From: Bacteroidales bacterium
GTDB taxonomy: Bacteria > Bacteroidota > Bacteroidia > Bacteroidales > FEN-979
Length of the DNA stretch: 34,484 nucleotides
Reading direction: 5' to 3'
Assembly: GCA_028706295.1 (NCBI GenBank)
Contig: JAQWBQ010000038.1
Coordinates: forward strand, 1 to 34,484
Shown here: in pieces, positions 24,158 through 32,520 of the stretch
Layout of the letters: the number at the start of each line of letters is the position of its first letter
How positions within the stretch are numbered: position 1 is the stretch's first letter
Position numbers and translations under genes: made by a program
The notes under the pieces: model-generated
What the model was told of the DNA's origin: nothing
Databases searched by the model: none
Seen by the model: the letters and a program-made list of their open reading frames with translations, nothing else

Positions 24158-25483
24158 TTAATCTTTTAAAACTTCAGGATTCCCTATAATTTTTTTGACA
24201 ATATCCCAATCTCTTTGTTCTTCTTCTGTCTTCTCCGTAGTACTGGCTAAACGCTTAACTTTAAGATAAAAAACATTGTAAAATGCTCTTAATGTTTTTT
24301 CAAACTCGATATCAGTGTAATCTACTCTGAAATCTTGGAATGTAATGGTAAACCCAGTATCTGAAGTAAAAAGAACATTAAGTAAAATTTTCTCCGTGAG
24401 AATAAGCGGGGCAAAATCTTTAGGCTCTATTTGAATAGTATCAATATCAAACTCAGCTCGTTTCATTTCTTCTTTACGGATGGTAGTTTTATGGACCTTT
24501 CCATCAGCTGAACTTCTAATATGAATTATTGAACTCTCAAGTTCCCCAATATCTTCTTGTGTTATGGGTTTGACTGTTAATAATTTTTGTTTCTGCTTGT
24601 TAATTATTCTACCTACATACTTTTTCTTTAAATCTTCAGGATCATAATATCCGATTTTATATGGCGAACTATTTGCTTTGATTTTTGTGAGTGGTCTAAA
24701 AATCTCATTGACATCTTCTTCGGAGAAATCCTTTTTAATTACCTCGATATCACTGTCGGTTAATGGATTTACAAAAATCTCGTTGTGATATTTAGAAACA
24801 ACATTTGCCTTTAGGTTTACAACGTCTTCTGATTCACCTTCTCTTAACAAAAAATCATTTGCTATTGAGAATTTGAAACTACCATAAGCAGAACTGGTTA
24901 CTAATGGATTTACTATTTTTTCAATCTCCTTGATAAATTCTTTTTCGATCTTTTGGCCAGCGGTCACAACCTTGTTAAATTTCGATATTGCGAATGCTTT
25001 CAACGACTTCAAGTAACTTTCAGAGAAATCTTTAATCATTTCTAAACTGACCGAATATCCAAAAGCTAAATTTGCAGGTTCAAGTACATAATGTATACTG
25101 CGCTGTCTCAGTAAGTTAATATAATTATATTCCCGAGATGCTTCATCGGTGGGTAACGTGCCTAATGAAACTGCAAGTTCTAAAGCATCATTCAGTTGCT
25201 CTTTTATTTGAATGTCTTTTATATTTAACAACCCATAAAAAATAAATCGCTTGGCATCTTCAATCTGGCCAGCTTTAATATTTAAAAATGCCGCACTCCT
25301 AATTAAAAAACTACGAGTAGGCTCAAGTTCAGGTTTATCAAAATAGAATTCTGCTACCTGACTTTCAAGTTTCGCAGCCTGTATATAAAGTTCAAATGCA
25401 GAAGATGGCTTTCCTTGCTCCAAAGCCTGTTTTGCCCTGAAGGAATATTCCATTGCCTCTTGGTGGAGTAACTTCGGTTTCAT
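24158..25483 (-). CDS. Unknown protein with TPR-like N-terminal helices (accessory operon, second gene)
   Basis: I do not recognise this 441-residue protein. The N-terminal about 100 residues are helical with TPR-like pairs (EAMEYSFRAKQALEQGK at about 9-25; RSAAFLNIKAGQIEDAKRF at about 62-80). The middle and C-terminal parts are mixed alpha/beta and charged, with no Cys-rich, Walker or nuclease motif visible, and no signal peptide or membrane helix, so it should be cytoplasmic. The C-terminus has FTITFQDFRVDYTDIEFEKT. Its ATG overlaps the preceding 180-residue gene by 4 bases, so the two are translated together. The DNA is distinctly AT-richer than tail and core genes, a sign of separate origin. 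Confidence 0.7.
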   Translation of the reverse strand: MKPKLLHQEAMEYSFRAKQALEQGKPSSAFELYIQAAKLESQVAEFYFDKPELEPTRSFLIRSAAFLNIKAGQIEDAKRFIFYGLLNIKDIQIKEQLNDALELAVSLGTLPTDEASREYNYINLLRQRSIHYVLEPANLAFGYSVSLEMIKDFSESYLKSLKAFAISKFNKVVTAGQKIEKEFIKEIEKIVNPLVTSSAYGSFKFSIANDFLLREGESEDVVNLKANVVSKYHNEIFVNPLTDSDIEVIKKDFSEEDVNEIFRPLTKIKANSSPYKIGYYDPEDLKKKYVGRIINKQKQKLLTVKPITQEDIGELESSIIHIRSSADGKVHKTTIRKEEMKRAEFDIDTIQIEPKDFAPLILTEKILLNVLFTSDTGFTITFQDFRVDYTDIEFEKTLRAFYNVFYLKVKRLASTTEKTEEEQRDWDIVKKIIGNPEVLKD

Positions 25484-26022
25484 TTATGAATTTCCTTTAC
25501 GGTTTTTGGCTGACTAAATAGGGTAACAATCACAGAAGACGGTTTATCTCTTTGACAACCCCTAACAATTTGATCATGCTTCTCTTTAATTCTACCTTTT
25601 AGGGTGTTTGTTCTAGATTCATTAAGGATCCCGGATACTTCAACATAATGATAATCGTCCAAAAAATTTAATTCATCATCCGAGGGTTCGTCTTCTCTAA
25701 ACCGGTAGTCAACACCTTCTCCGATTTCTGTCTGTTCGACATAATTAAAATCCTGGAGAACAGACATAACAAACCAAGCCAAGGCAACGCCTCCATGGTT
25801 TGCCATATCCTTTTCCTCTTTCATGGCAGCTTTTGAAAAGTTGGAATCCCAGGCTAGATTGGCATTAATCACTTCCCCTTCGATATTAAACTCAATTATT
25901 GCATTTGAATCTTTATGGTAAAGGTCCAATGCAGTTGCAGCCCATTGATTATGAACTTTTATTTGATCAATAGAAGGCCCTTTTAATTTCAACTGGGTTG
26001 CATTCAGATTGAATGATTCCAT
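25480..26022 (-). CDS. Unknown small protein, possible degenerate PD-(D/E)XK-like fold (accessory operon, first gene)
   Basis: I do not recognise this protein (180 residues from the ATG at 26022; an in-frame TTG at 26052 would add ten). It is soluble, with no signal peptide. Notable segments are WAATALDLYHKDSNAIIEF (27-45), NHGGVALAWFVMSVLQ (75-90), GEGVDYRF (101-108) and DYHYVEVSGIL (123-133). The spacing of Asp105 and the E-V-S strand (Glu128, Ser130), followed by a helix KGRIKEKHDQ, recalls nuclease-like PD-(D/E)XK folds with the Lys displaced; this is inference only. It is the first gene of a two-gene operon (4-base overlap) located between phage integrase and tail fibres. Confidence 0.65.
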   Translation of the reverse strand: MESFNLNATQLKLKGPSIDQIKVHNQWAATALDLYHKDSNAIIEFNIEGEVINANLAWDSNFSKAAMKEEKDMANHGGVALAWFVMSVLQDFNYVEQTEIGEGVDYRFREDEPSDDELNFLDDYHYVEVSGILNESRTNTLKGRIKEKHDQIVRGCQRDKPSSVIVTLFSQPKTVKEIHK

Positions 26023-26179
26023 GATAATTTCTGATTGAGTTGTGATTCCCAATCATTTAGCCTTAACATGGGGATAAATGATTACATTGAGGATATCTTA
26101 TAAAATTTCATTGTAAAAATAATCCAAAATATCAATCTTTAAGAAATCAAAATTAGAATAGAAACAAATATCGTCAGGT

Positions 26180-26618
26180 TTATAAAGTTTCGCATGTAAG
26201 AACAACAGTCAAAACACCAAGTACTTCTCCATCACCAGCCGGCGATTCAGTTCCGGCACCTTCGGTTGTACCGGTTGTCTCTCCTTCAAGGAGGCACCAG
26301 CCTCTGGAGAACCAGAAGCAATACTCAAATAAAGCCAGTCATCCTTCTTCAGCCAGGGACGATCAATGGTTGTGTATTCATTGCTGTCGTTAGTGGCTGT
26401 CATTGGCCTGTTAGTAATAATAGTGCCGGCCTTGTTGATATTTCCCTGATATCAATGTTGAAATAAACCGTGTTGACAGTGCTGAAATAGGCGTCAACCC
26501 TTACACCAATAACGTCTTCGTAAAGCCTAATAATGATAGCTCCCGACCTGGAAGAAGGATTGAGGATGGTAGTGATAAACTGCCTGACCTCGCTCCTTCC
26601 CCCAAAGGATCATCCATT
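26180..26618 (-). pseudogene. Frameshifted partial copy of the neighbouring fibre-tip gene
   Basis: Read on the minus strand in three successive frames, this stretch matches residues about 52-205 of the intact 211-residue protein just upstream. Frame one gives VRQFITTILNP and VRVDAYFS..VYFNID; frame two gives NEYTTIDRPWLKKDDWLYLSIAS; frame three gives GVLTVVLTC just before a stop at 26180-26182. Frame changes fall near 26595, 26452 and 26285. The copy lacks the N-terminal anchor and starts directly after the stop of the intact gene. It is a decayed tandem duplicate, unless the indels are sequencing errors. Confidence 0.78.
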
Positions 26619-26624
26619 CTTTTC

Positions 26625-27260
26625 TTAATACAACTTCTGTTTTTCAACCCCACAGGTAAGTACCACGGTTAAAACCCCTGACAGTTCACCCTCCCCTTCA
26701 ACGACTGCCGGAATTTCTTCTTCGCCAGTGAAAATTATTCCGTTTGGCGATTCCACAGGATCGCTTTCAGGCGGTATTTCTCCTTCATCTGAAGCTATTG
26801 TCAGACATAACCAGTGATCTTTATATAAGCTGGGACTGTCGATGGCCGAATACTCGTTGCCATTATATGAGGCCTTCATGTTAAGCGTGTTCAGGTTAAT
26901 TCCGGGTTCATTGACTTCCATCCGGCAATCAATGTTGAAAAACACATTTGTATCGCTGTTGAAATGAGCATCAACTCTCATTGCAATTAGCTCCTCGAAT
27001 AACCGGACCATTAAAAAGGATGTTCCGACGATCGGATTGGTGATATTCATCGTAAATTTCTTAATCCCTCCTTCTCCACCGCCTGAATAAAATCCCCAGG
27101 GAATCCAGGACTGACCATCAAAAAGATAAGCAAGGCCTTCGCCTTCATTGAAATAAATTTGTCCGGCTACAGGATTTGAGGGCAAATCCCGTAGCCGGTG
27201 AAGGACGGCATTAAGCAGTTGGTTCTGCTGGATGTCAAGATTAGTCTTGAATACTGGCAT
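26625..27260 (-). CDS. Phage tail-fibre-associated protein (fibre tip)
   Basis: A 211-residue protein, last intact gene of the tail module. Residues 5-55 (LDIQQNQLLNAVL, NPVAGQIYF, LFDGQSWIPWG) resemble the start of the upstream 363-residue fibre ([30 protein letters not shown]), so both share an attachment domain. The C-terminal part (TMNITNPIVGTSFLMVRLFEE) is beta-rich, with an acidic linker (GEIPPESDPVE, EEEIPAVVEGEGE) before GVLTVVLTC. A role in host recognition or fibre assembly is inferred from position. A decayed copy of it follows. Confidence 0.68.
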   Translation of the reverse strand: MPVFKTNLDIQQNQLLNAVLHRLRDLPSNPVAGQIYFNEGEGLAYLFDGQSWIPWGFYSGGGEGGIKKFTMNITNPIVGTSFLMVRLFEELIAMRVDAHFNSDTNVFFNIDCRMEVNEPGINLNTLNMKASYNGNEYSAIDSPSLYKDHWLCLTIASDEGEIPPESDPVESPNGIIFTGEEEIPAVVEGEGELSGVLTVVLTCGVEKQKLY

Positions 27261-27276
27261 AGCAATGTTTCAAGGT

Positions 27277-28368
27277 TTATCCTATGATAACAATCTGGCC
27301 GGTAAGCGAGGTTGCTGAAGTCCAGCTTACATCCCCTGATTCGTTGACCGAGATATCCGCTTCCACTGCATAACGAAACGTGTCGATGTTTTCGTAAACC
27401 ATAACGACTACGTCAGTCCCGCAACCATGCGTATCTTCCGTAATGGTTCCGGTTGTAGATGCCGTAATGGTTCCGACGTACTTCCTGGTACGCCCGGTCG
27501 TTTTGGTATCAACATAGGCTTTGGTCGCTTTCTGGGTAGCAATTCTGGTATCGCTGTTAGCTGAAAGGGTGCTATCCGCATCAATAACGCCGGATTTAAA
27601 ATCAGTGGTCTCGATGTTGGTGATGGTATTATGATCTGCATCGATTGTCTTGTTGATAAGAGTCTGGGTGGCAGCCAGCTTGACCAGGTCAGCGCTTTCC
27701 GTGTTGTCAACACCGTCGAAATCAGACGCAGTGATACCGGAACTCTTGGTCACGTTGGCGATCACCATATCGCCGATATTAACACCCGTGTTCGAAGGAG
27801 TGTTCACCCCCGAGACAGTACCTGCAACGGTCACTTTCCAGAACCATCCCTTCTGCATAGTGGTAATCCCCTGGGCTGCGAGGGTCTGGTTTCCGTCAAA
27901 GGTGCCCTTGTAGACCATCCCGGCAGTGATCTGCCCCTGGATGTTGGCGATTTGACCGTCAACATAGGTCTTGGTAGCTTTCTGGCTGGCCACCCTGGCA
28001 TCTGAATTGGAGCTCAGCGTGCCATCGGTGTCCAGATACGAAAGCGGCATTTGCTGGATATTATCGACATTGCCCAGCCCGACCTGAGACTTAGTCGTCG
28101 AGTGCGGGTTTGAGGTCGATGCCAGGTGGGTGTCAATAGCTGCATGGGTGTTGGTTCCCCGATTGACCAGCGAATTGTGATCAATTGCAGCGGGATCTAC
28201 CGATTTGACCCATGCTGTACCATTCCAGTACTTCATGATGTTGTCGGAGGTATCGAAATACTTCTGGCCTTTGACCGGATTTGCCGGGGCGGTGGCCAGA
28301 TTCTGAATTGCAACATTCTGCAGTTCATTTTTGTTTAAGTCCAGAGGGACGAGAACTTTTTTTGCCAT
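27277..28368 (-). CDS. Phage tail fibre protein
   Basis: A 363-residue fibre-like protein. After the N-terminal attachment segment ([28 protein letters not shown]) come short repeats typical of tail fibres: [18 protein letters not shown] and [12 protein letters not shown] 21-residue segment recurs with a period of exactly 150 residues, at 117-137 (ending [10 protein letters not shown]) and 267-287 (ending [10 protein letters not shown]). The middle ([26 protein letters not shown]) is beta-rich and collar-like. It should form part of the host-adsorption apparatus. It lies 16 bases before the fibre-tip gene on the same strand. Confidence 0.82.
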   Translation of the reverse strand: MAKKVLVPLDLNKNELQNVAIQNLATAPANPVKGQKYFDTSDNIMKYWNGTAWVKSVDPAAIDHNSLVNRGTNTHAAIDTHLASTSNPHSTTKSQVGLGNVDNIQQMPLSYLDTDGTLSSNSDARVASQKATKTYVDGQIANIQGQITAGMVYKGTFDGNQTLAAQGITTMQKGWFWKVTVAGTVSGVNTPSNTGVNIGDMVIANVTKSSGITASDFDGVDNTESADLVKLAATQTLINKTIDADHNTITNIETTDFKSGVIDADSTLSANSDTRIATQKATKAYVDTKTTGRTRKYVGTITASTTGTITEDTHGCGTDVVVMVYENIDTFRYAVEADISVNESGDVSWTSATSLTGQIVIIG

Positions 28369-28398
28369 GGTTTTCTGTTTTTGGATTAATAAATATAA

Positions 28399-29160
28399 TT
28401 AACTGTAAATCAACTTTCCACTTGCAGCCGGGTTAAGACGGATGATCATCTTGTCGGTCGATTCATGGGTAATCTCAGAGATCAATTCCCTACCGGTTGT
28501 ATCGATCACAACGACCATTGGATACTTATGAAGGTTGTGTTCAATCGTAATCTCGCTCTGATTTATGAAAGATTGAACAACCTGACCGGTGAATGCAACA
28601 CTTCCATCCCCGGGTCCGACGGCGCCTGAATCATCAATGATCCGATAGAGATAGTAAAGCTCTATCTGGGAGCTGCCCGACTTTGGGTTTTCTCCTCCCG
28701 AAAGGCATATGTAAACAGGAGTATTTGAGAAAATTTGCGTTGAAAAAATGGGGGTCATCCGCCGGATTGTCTGAACCTGAGACATGATAAAATCAGCCGG
28801 GAAAAAGCCCCAGTCCTGAGTCTCGGTATCGCCATCGGTGGTTACGTTCAATGTTTGGCTGAAATTTATCTGTAGTCCACCAACAGGAGGCGCCATCGGG
28901 GTGATCCTGGCGATCATTGAGATAAGTTCGATGATCTTGCCCAAACCAGGAGCGGGTATGATCACCTGGATGCCTGCAAGCCGGTTGCATTCTTCATAGG
29001 TGAGCAGATGGTAACCGGCAATGACTGGCGAAGTCTGGATATTAAAGAGAAGGTCGTAAAGTTCAGTGAAGTTCTCGTTGATCTTTTTACCACCTACACG
29101 GAGTTTGTCGCCCCTTTTGTCACCCGGGACAATACCAAGGTTTATCTCTTGTCTTGACAT
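28399..29160 (-). CDS. Phage tail protein with KIN-x-NFTELY start
   Basis: A 253-residue structural protein beginning INLGIVPGDKRGDKLRVGGK followed by KINENFTELYD, a sequence signature widely seen at the N-terminus of phage baseplate or fibre proteins ('GDSLRxAFxKINxNFxELY'). The rest is predicted beta-rich, ending with the segment VQSFINQSEITIEHNLHKYP and NPAASGKLIYS, which resembles fibre C-terminal domains. It starts 2 bases after the 557-residue tail gene. Exact function unknown. Confidence 0.75.
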   Translation of the reverse strand: MSRQEINLGIVPGDKRGDKLRVGGKKINENFTELYDLLFNIQTSPVIAGYHLLTYEECNRLAGIQVIIPAPGLGKIIELISMIARITPMAPPVGGLQINFSQTLNVTTDGDTETQDWGFFPADFIMSQVQTIRRMTPIFSTQIFSNTPVYICLSGGENPKSGSSQIELYYLYRIIDDSGAVGPGDGSVAFTGQVVQSFINQSEITIEHNLHKYPMVVVIDTTGRELISEITHESTDKMIIRLNPAASGKLIYS

Positions 29161-29162
29161 TT

Positions 29163-30836
29163 CTAAAATGTTACCTGGTCAAATGTTATTTCCACACTGT
29201 CGAAGCTTACGTCGATGTTATCCCAGGTCAGCGCTTCAGGCGGAATGACCGGGTTTGCGGAGCTATCGGGTGTATGCAGGGAGAAAAACGAATTCTGATA
29301 TGCCCGTTCATACTCGATTTCAAGGTTGTAGAGATATTCGCCGTCCTTGAGGAACGGGGTCACTTTTACCGTCCTGACTAAGATCTTAAAGAGTTCCGCT
29401 CCGATCTGTTCATAAGCCTCTATCGATAAAAGAAGCTCCCTAAGGCAATTCTTTTCTGTCAGTGAAATCCAGCCGGAGTTTGCTTTACAGATTTCAGTCT
29501 CTTTCACGCCGAATTGCCTGGAAGGAGCATTGAAGAATGAATATTTCTCCTCAAGGATGTTAATCCCGGCCCATCGTTCGTACTCCAGGTTGAGTTCTGA
29601 CTTTCCAAGGAATCTGAATGTGTCGTATGCCGAAAAGGAATTCCGGTAGAAGAAGACCTTTTCGTTTTCGAACACACGGGTATCATTAATGAAGATGCGT
29701 CGCTCAGACAGGTACTCGTCATCTGAATCCATCAGCACCACCTCCCAGGATTTAACTGTTTTCCCATAGGTAGCATTAACCAGGTTCAGATGATCATATC
29801 CTACCTTGAATTCAGCAACCGAATATGGAGTATAAGCGACCATACTCGTTGCGTTGATGAGCTTATGGCTTCCATCGTTAAAGTTTACGATCACCACAAG
29901 ACGGTATTGGATGTCTGATGGATTGTCCTGGAAAAGGAAGAACAGTTTTTCCATGACCCCGCTGCGGGAATTCTTCGTTGTCGGGAGCCAGGTCAGGAAC
30001 TTGTATTTATTCGTTTCAGTTGAAAAATAATCCAGGTATCTCTCATTAAGGCAGGTCAGAAGTTCACGGTTCAGTCCCCCGGCCAAAGCATATTTCCACC
30101 CGGTTGACTGAAGACCCCTGACATGGCCGGCGATGCTTTCGGCAAAGGAGACACGGTATTTGAGAAGGTACTCCCAGCCATGCACACGGACATTCCCTTC
30201 CAGTTCGGGAAACTCGAAGCGGTTCAGATTCCAGGCAGAGAACTTTGCTCGCAGGTAATCGGAGATGTCAAACCTCGCAGATCCGATGAAATCGGTAGGT
30301 TTGAGGTCTTCACCGATGATATTGTTATACCCATCCCGGATCAGGCACAGAACACTGAAAAAATCATGGTAAACATCATCGGTTCCGGGGATGCTGGTCC
30401 CGGCGTTGATGCCATAAACGCCGTTGTTGGCCAGTGTCATGGTGTAATCCGATCCGGTCAGCTTCGCATTGAAGGTTATCTTTCGTTCGCCTGCCCCTTC
30501 CGGGCCCAGGGACACGTTGTAAAATTTCTGGATATCGTAGTTTTCAAGGAAGCACTGGTAGATGTTATTGGCAAAATCGTTGAAATCCTGCCCGTAATAG
30601 GCGACCTCGAACAGCAACCCATCGAATTCAGTAATGCAGGCAGACTTGAAAACAAGGGTTTTTCCCGCGAACTTCAGGGTGAACGAATGCCCTTCGGTTG
30701 CATCGATGCCAGTGATGATCATCTCAAATGAGGCAAACGACCCATTTGAAATAAGGTAATCCGACGAACATATGTCGAAGATGACCGGGTTGCCTGCAAA
30801 GGAAATAAGACTCGGGCTGTCGGTGATGTCGATCAT
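29163..30836 (-). CDS. Phage tail protein, unknown (557 residues)
   Basis: A large protein between the 543-residue tail gene and the fibre genes, without signal peptide or catalytic motif. It is beta-rich, and the N-terminal third carries segments such as GHSFTLKFAGKTLVFK and ARFDISDYLRAKFSAW. The C-terminus has a short internal repeat (NIDVSFDSVEITFDQVTF). Its position after the tape measure gene and before the fibres suggests a distal tail or baseplate protein of a long-tailed phage; this is context only. Confidence 0.65.
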   Translation of the reverse strand: MIDITDSPSLISFAGNPVIFDICSSDYLISNGSFASFEMIITGIDATEGHSFTLKFAGKTLVFKSACITEFDGLLFEVAYYGQDFNDFANNIYQCFLENYDIQKFYNVSLGPEGAGERKITFNAKLTGSDYTMTLANNGVYGINAGTSIPGTDDVYHDFFSVLCLIRDGYNNIIGEDLKPTDFIGSARFDISDYLRAKFSAWNLNRFEFPELEGNVRVHGWEYLLKYRVSFAESIAGHVRGLQSTGWKYALAGGLNRELLTCLNERYLDYFSTETNKYKFLTWLPTTKNSRSGVMEKLFFLFQDNPSDIQYRLVVIVNFNDGSHKLINATSMVAYTPYSVAEFKVGYDHLNLVNATYGKTVKSWEVVLMDSDDEYLSERRIFINDTRVFENEKVFFYRNSFSAYDTFRFLGKSELNLEYERWAGINILEEKYSFFNAPSRQFGVKETEICKANSGWISLTEKNCLRELLLSIEAYEQIGAELFKILVRTVKVTPFLKDGEYLYNLEIEYERAYQNSFFSLHTPDSSANPVIPPEALTWDNIDVSFDSVEITFDQVTF

Positions 30837-30879
30837 GGCGCAATAGTACCATGACCGGTAAAAGAAATAAAGGACAGGA

Positions 30880-32511
30880 TCAGGGACAGGTAAAACACTT
30901 GAGTTGAGCCGACTTGATCGAGGATTTTGTCAGAGTGACCGACACCTCACTCACCAGGTAATTGATTCCGTTTACCCGGTAGCGGCTGGTGAAATCGAGA
31001 TTTTTTAGCTCGATGAAATCCATCTGCTTTTCGATCTTGACGCTCTTACGGGTTGTCATGATCCAGTCAACCCAGTCTTTCCAGTAGAGATTAAAAATAC
31101 CGTTGGCGCCAGGGTATCTTAGGGAAAAAACACTGTCATTGGCCAGTCCTCTTAACTGGGAGGGTGTTCCATATCCGCCGGTCATTCCGACCCAGAACAG
31201 ACGGGGTGTTATCTTGTCTTTATCGGTTCCCGGATTACCACAGCTGACTACTCCGAAGTTATCCGACAACGAGGAGAAGATCGTCTCGTATTTGTTTTTA
31301 TCATCGCCCCACTTGTAAAAGAATTTGTCTGTAAGTGAAGGTCCGTTAGGCAATTGCTGCCACTCGGCAAGAAATGTGATCCCGTTCACACTAAATTGCC
31401 ACCAGGAGTTGGTGTCGACAACATAGTAAATGTCTCCAAGCCAGGTGAAGGGATAAGGCGGAATCTCCGAAAAGGTTGAAACGGCGCCCCTGATGTAATC
31501 CGTTATCCCCTTCTCGGCATCCAATTGTGCCTGGTAAACCTTATCCCCGGAATCGGGTCCGAGCAGGAACCGGTAACCGGTGATCTCATCGGGGATCTCC
31601 TGGGATATGGACAGGATATTTCCGGAAAAATTAACCAACTCAGAACGAAGCAACACATCACGGTTACTGACAATTCGGATCACCCGCTGCCTGGAATCGA
31701 CATGAAAGCTGCAGTTGAACCATTTTTCAAGCCCGGCGATGAACTCGCTCACCTTCACCTTGGGAACGAACCGGCTGTAATAGAGCTGCTGCAGCCCGAA
31801 TAAAACTTCATTAAGGTTGACCGAATGGTAGATCACCAAGCGGGAAAGCTCCGGACAAGATGTGAAGAATTTATCTTCCAGCCGGTAACCGAAGTTCTCA
31901 GCAAGCTTGTTCAATACATATTTCAGGTAAAGGAACGGGATAAGTATGGTCCGTTTGGTACCGTCAGAAGTGGTTTTGTGCAACTTTCCGTCCGGGAAGA
32001 TCACGTTGTAGGCGTTCAATTCAGGCGTATTCGCCGGTGGATCGAAAAAATCGAGGTTGGTAATCTGCGGCATAGAAAAATCAACTTCCGGATAGAAACG
32101 GGTAAGCGACCAGTTGAAATAATCCATGGCCTGGTTATCCGAGGTAAATTCTTTCACCCCCAAGTCGATACTATTGAGCATCAGGTTTTTTATCTCATAG
32201 TTGAAGTTGCCCTTGTTGACGTAAAGGATGCCTTCAAAGTTCTTCTCGCCGGCTGATTTTATCCTGATCTGGCCGCTGTATAGCACGATCCCGTTCCACC
32301 GGAAGCTGCCTTCGTGGGTTTCGTATATGCTTGCTATGGAAGCGATCCGGTTCTTCCAGCCAAGGATCGACATATTTCTTGCCGTGGTGGGAACCTTAAA
32401 CGGGAAGGAATAATCTCCCACGTCGTTAAACAGCGGCGATTTGAGGTTCAGCGACACTGAAAAATCTTCGGACAGGTCAAGGGGCTGATCTGCGATCAGG
32501 ATGGACAGCAT
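30880..32511 (-). CDS. Phage tail protein (distal tail or baseplate candidate, 543 residues)
   Basis: The first gene after the tape measure gene, separated by 9 bases. The N-terminus LSEDFSVSLNLKSPLFNDVG then DYSFPFKVP resembles proteins recurrent in prophages of Bacteroidota. GSFRWNGIVLYSGQIRIKS and a Trp/Tyr-rich middle follow, and the C-terminus has FTSRYRVNGINYLVSEV. In long-tailed phages this slot usually encodes the distal tail or tail-associated hub protein. No lysozyme or peptidase motif is seen. Confidence 0.68.
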   Translation of the reverse strand: MLSILIADQPLDLSEDFSVSLNLKSPLFNDVGDYSFPFKVPTTARNMSILGWKNRIASIASIYETHEGSFRWNGIVLYSGQIRIKSAGEKNFEGILYVNKGNFNYEIKNLMLNSIDLGVKEFTSDNQAMDYFNWSLTRFYPEVDFSMPQITNLDFFDPPANTPELNAYNVIFPDGKLHKTTSDGTKRTILIPFLYLKYVLNKLAENFGYRLEDKFFTSCPELSRLVIYHSVNLNEVLFGLQQLYYSRFVPKVKVSEFIAGLEKWFNCSFHVDSRQRVIRIVSNRDVLLRSELVNFSGNILSISQEIPDEITGYRFLLGPDSGDKVYQAQLDAEKGITDYIRGAVSTFSEIPPYPFTWLGDIYYVVDTNSWWQFSVNGITFLAEWQQLPNGPSLTDKFFYKWGDDKNKYETIFSSLSDNFGVVSCGNPGTDKDKITPRLFWVGMTGGYGTPSQLRGLANDSVFSLRYPGANGIFNLYWKDWVDWIMTTRKSVKIEKQMDFIELKNLDFTSRYRVNGINYLVSEVSVTLTKSSIKSAQLKCFTCP

Positions 32512-32520
32512 AACATGGAT

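Noticed and set aside
26605-26628. A 14-base identity plus T-rich tail shared with the 3' end of the integrase gene (24093-24116), reading KDHPFF then a stop in both places, suggestive of a second integrase remnant.
   Set aside because: The same bases on the other strand are explained as the diverged W-x-x-W-G segment of the duplicated fibre-tip gene, sequence further upstream does not resemble the integrase, and a 14-base match is expected by chance several times in a window of this size.
26180-28368. A diversity-generating retroelement or shufflon acting on the duplicated fibre genes.
   Set aside because: No reverse transcriptase, no template repeat with adenine-biased differences, and no invertase or paired inverted crossover sites are visible; divergence between copies is general and includes frame shifts.
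30123-30731. A 202-codon plus-strand frame inside the 557-residue tail gene.
   Set aside because: It is antisense to a phage structural gene in an unbroken minus-strand module and shows no domain or start signal.
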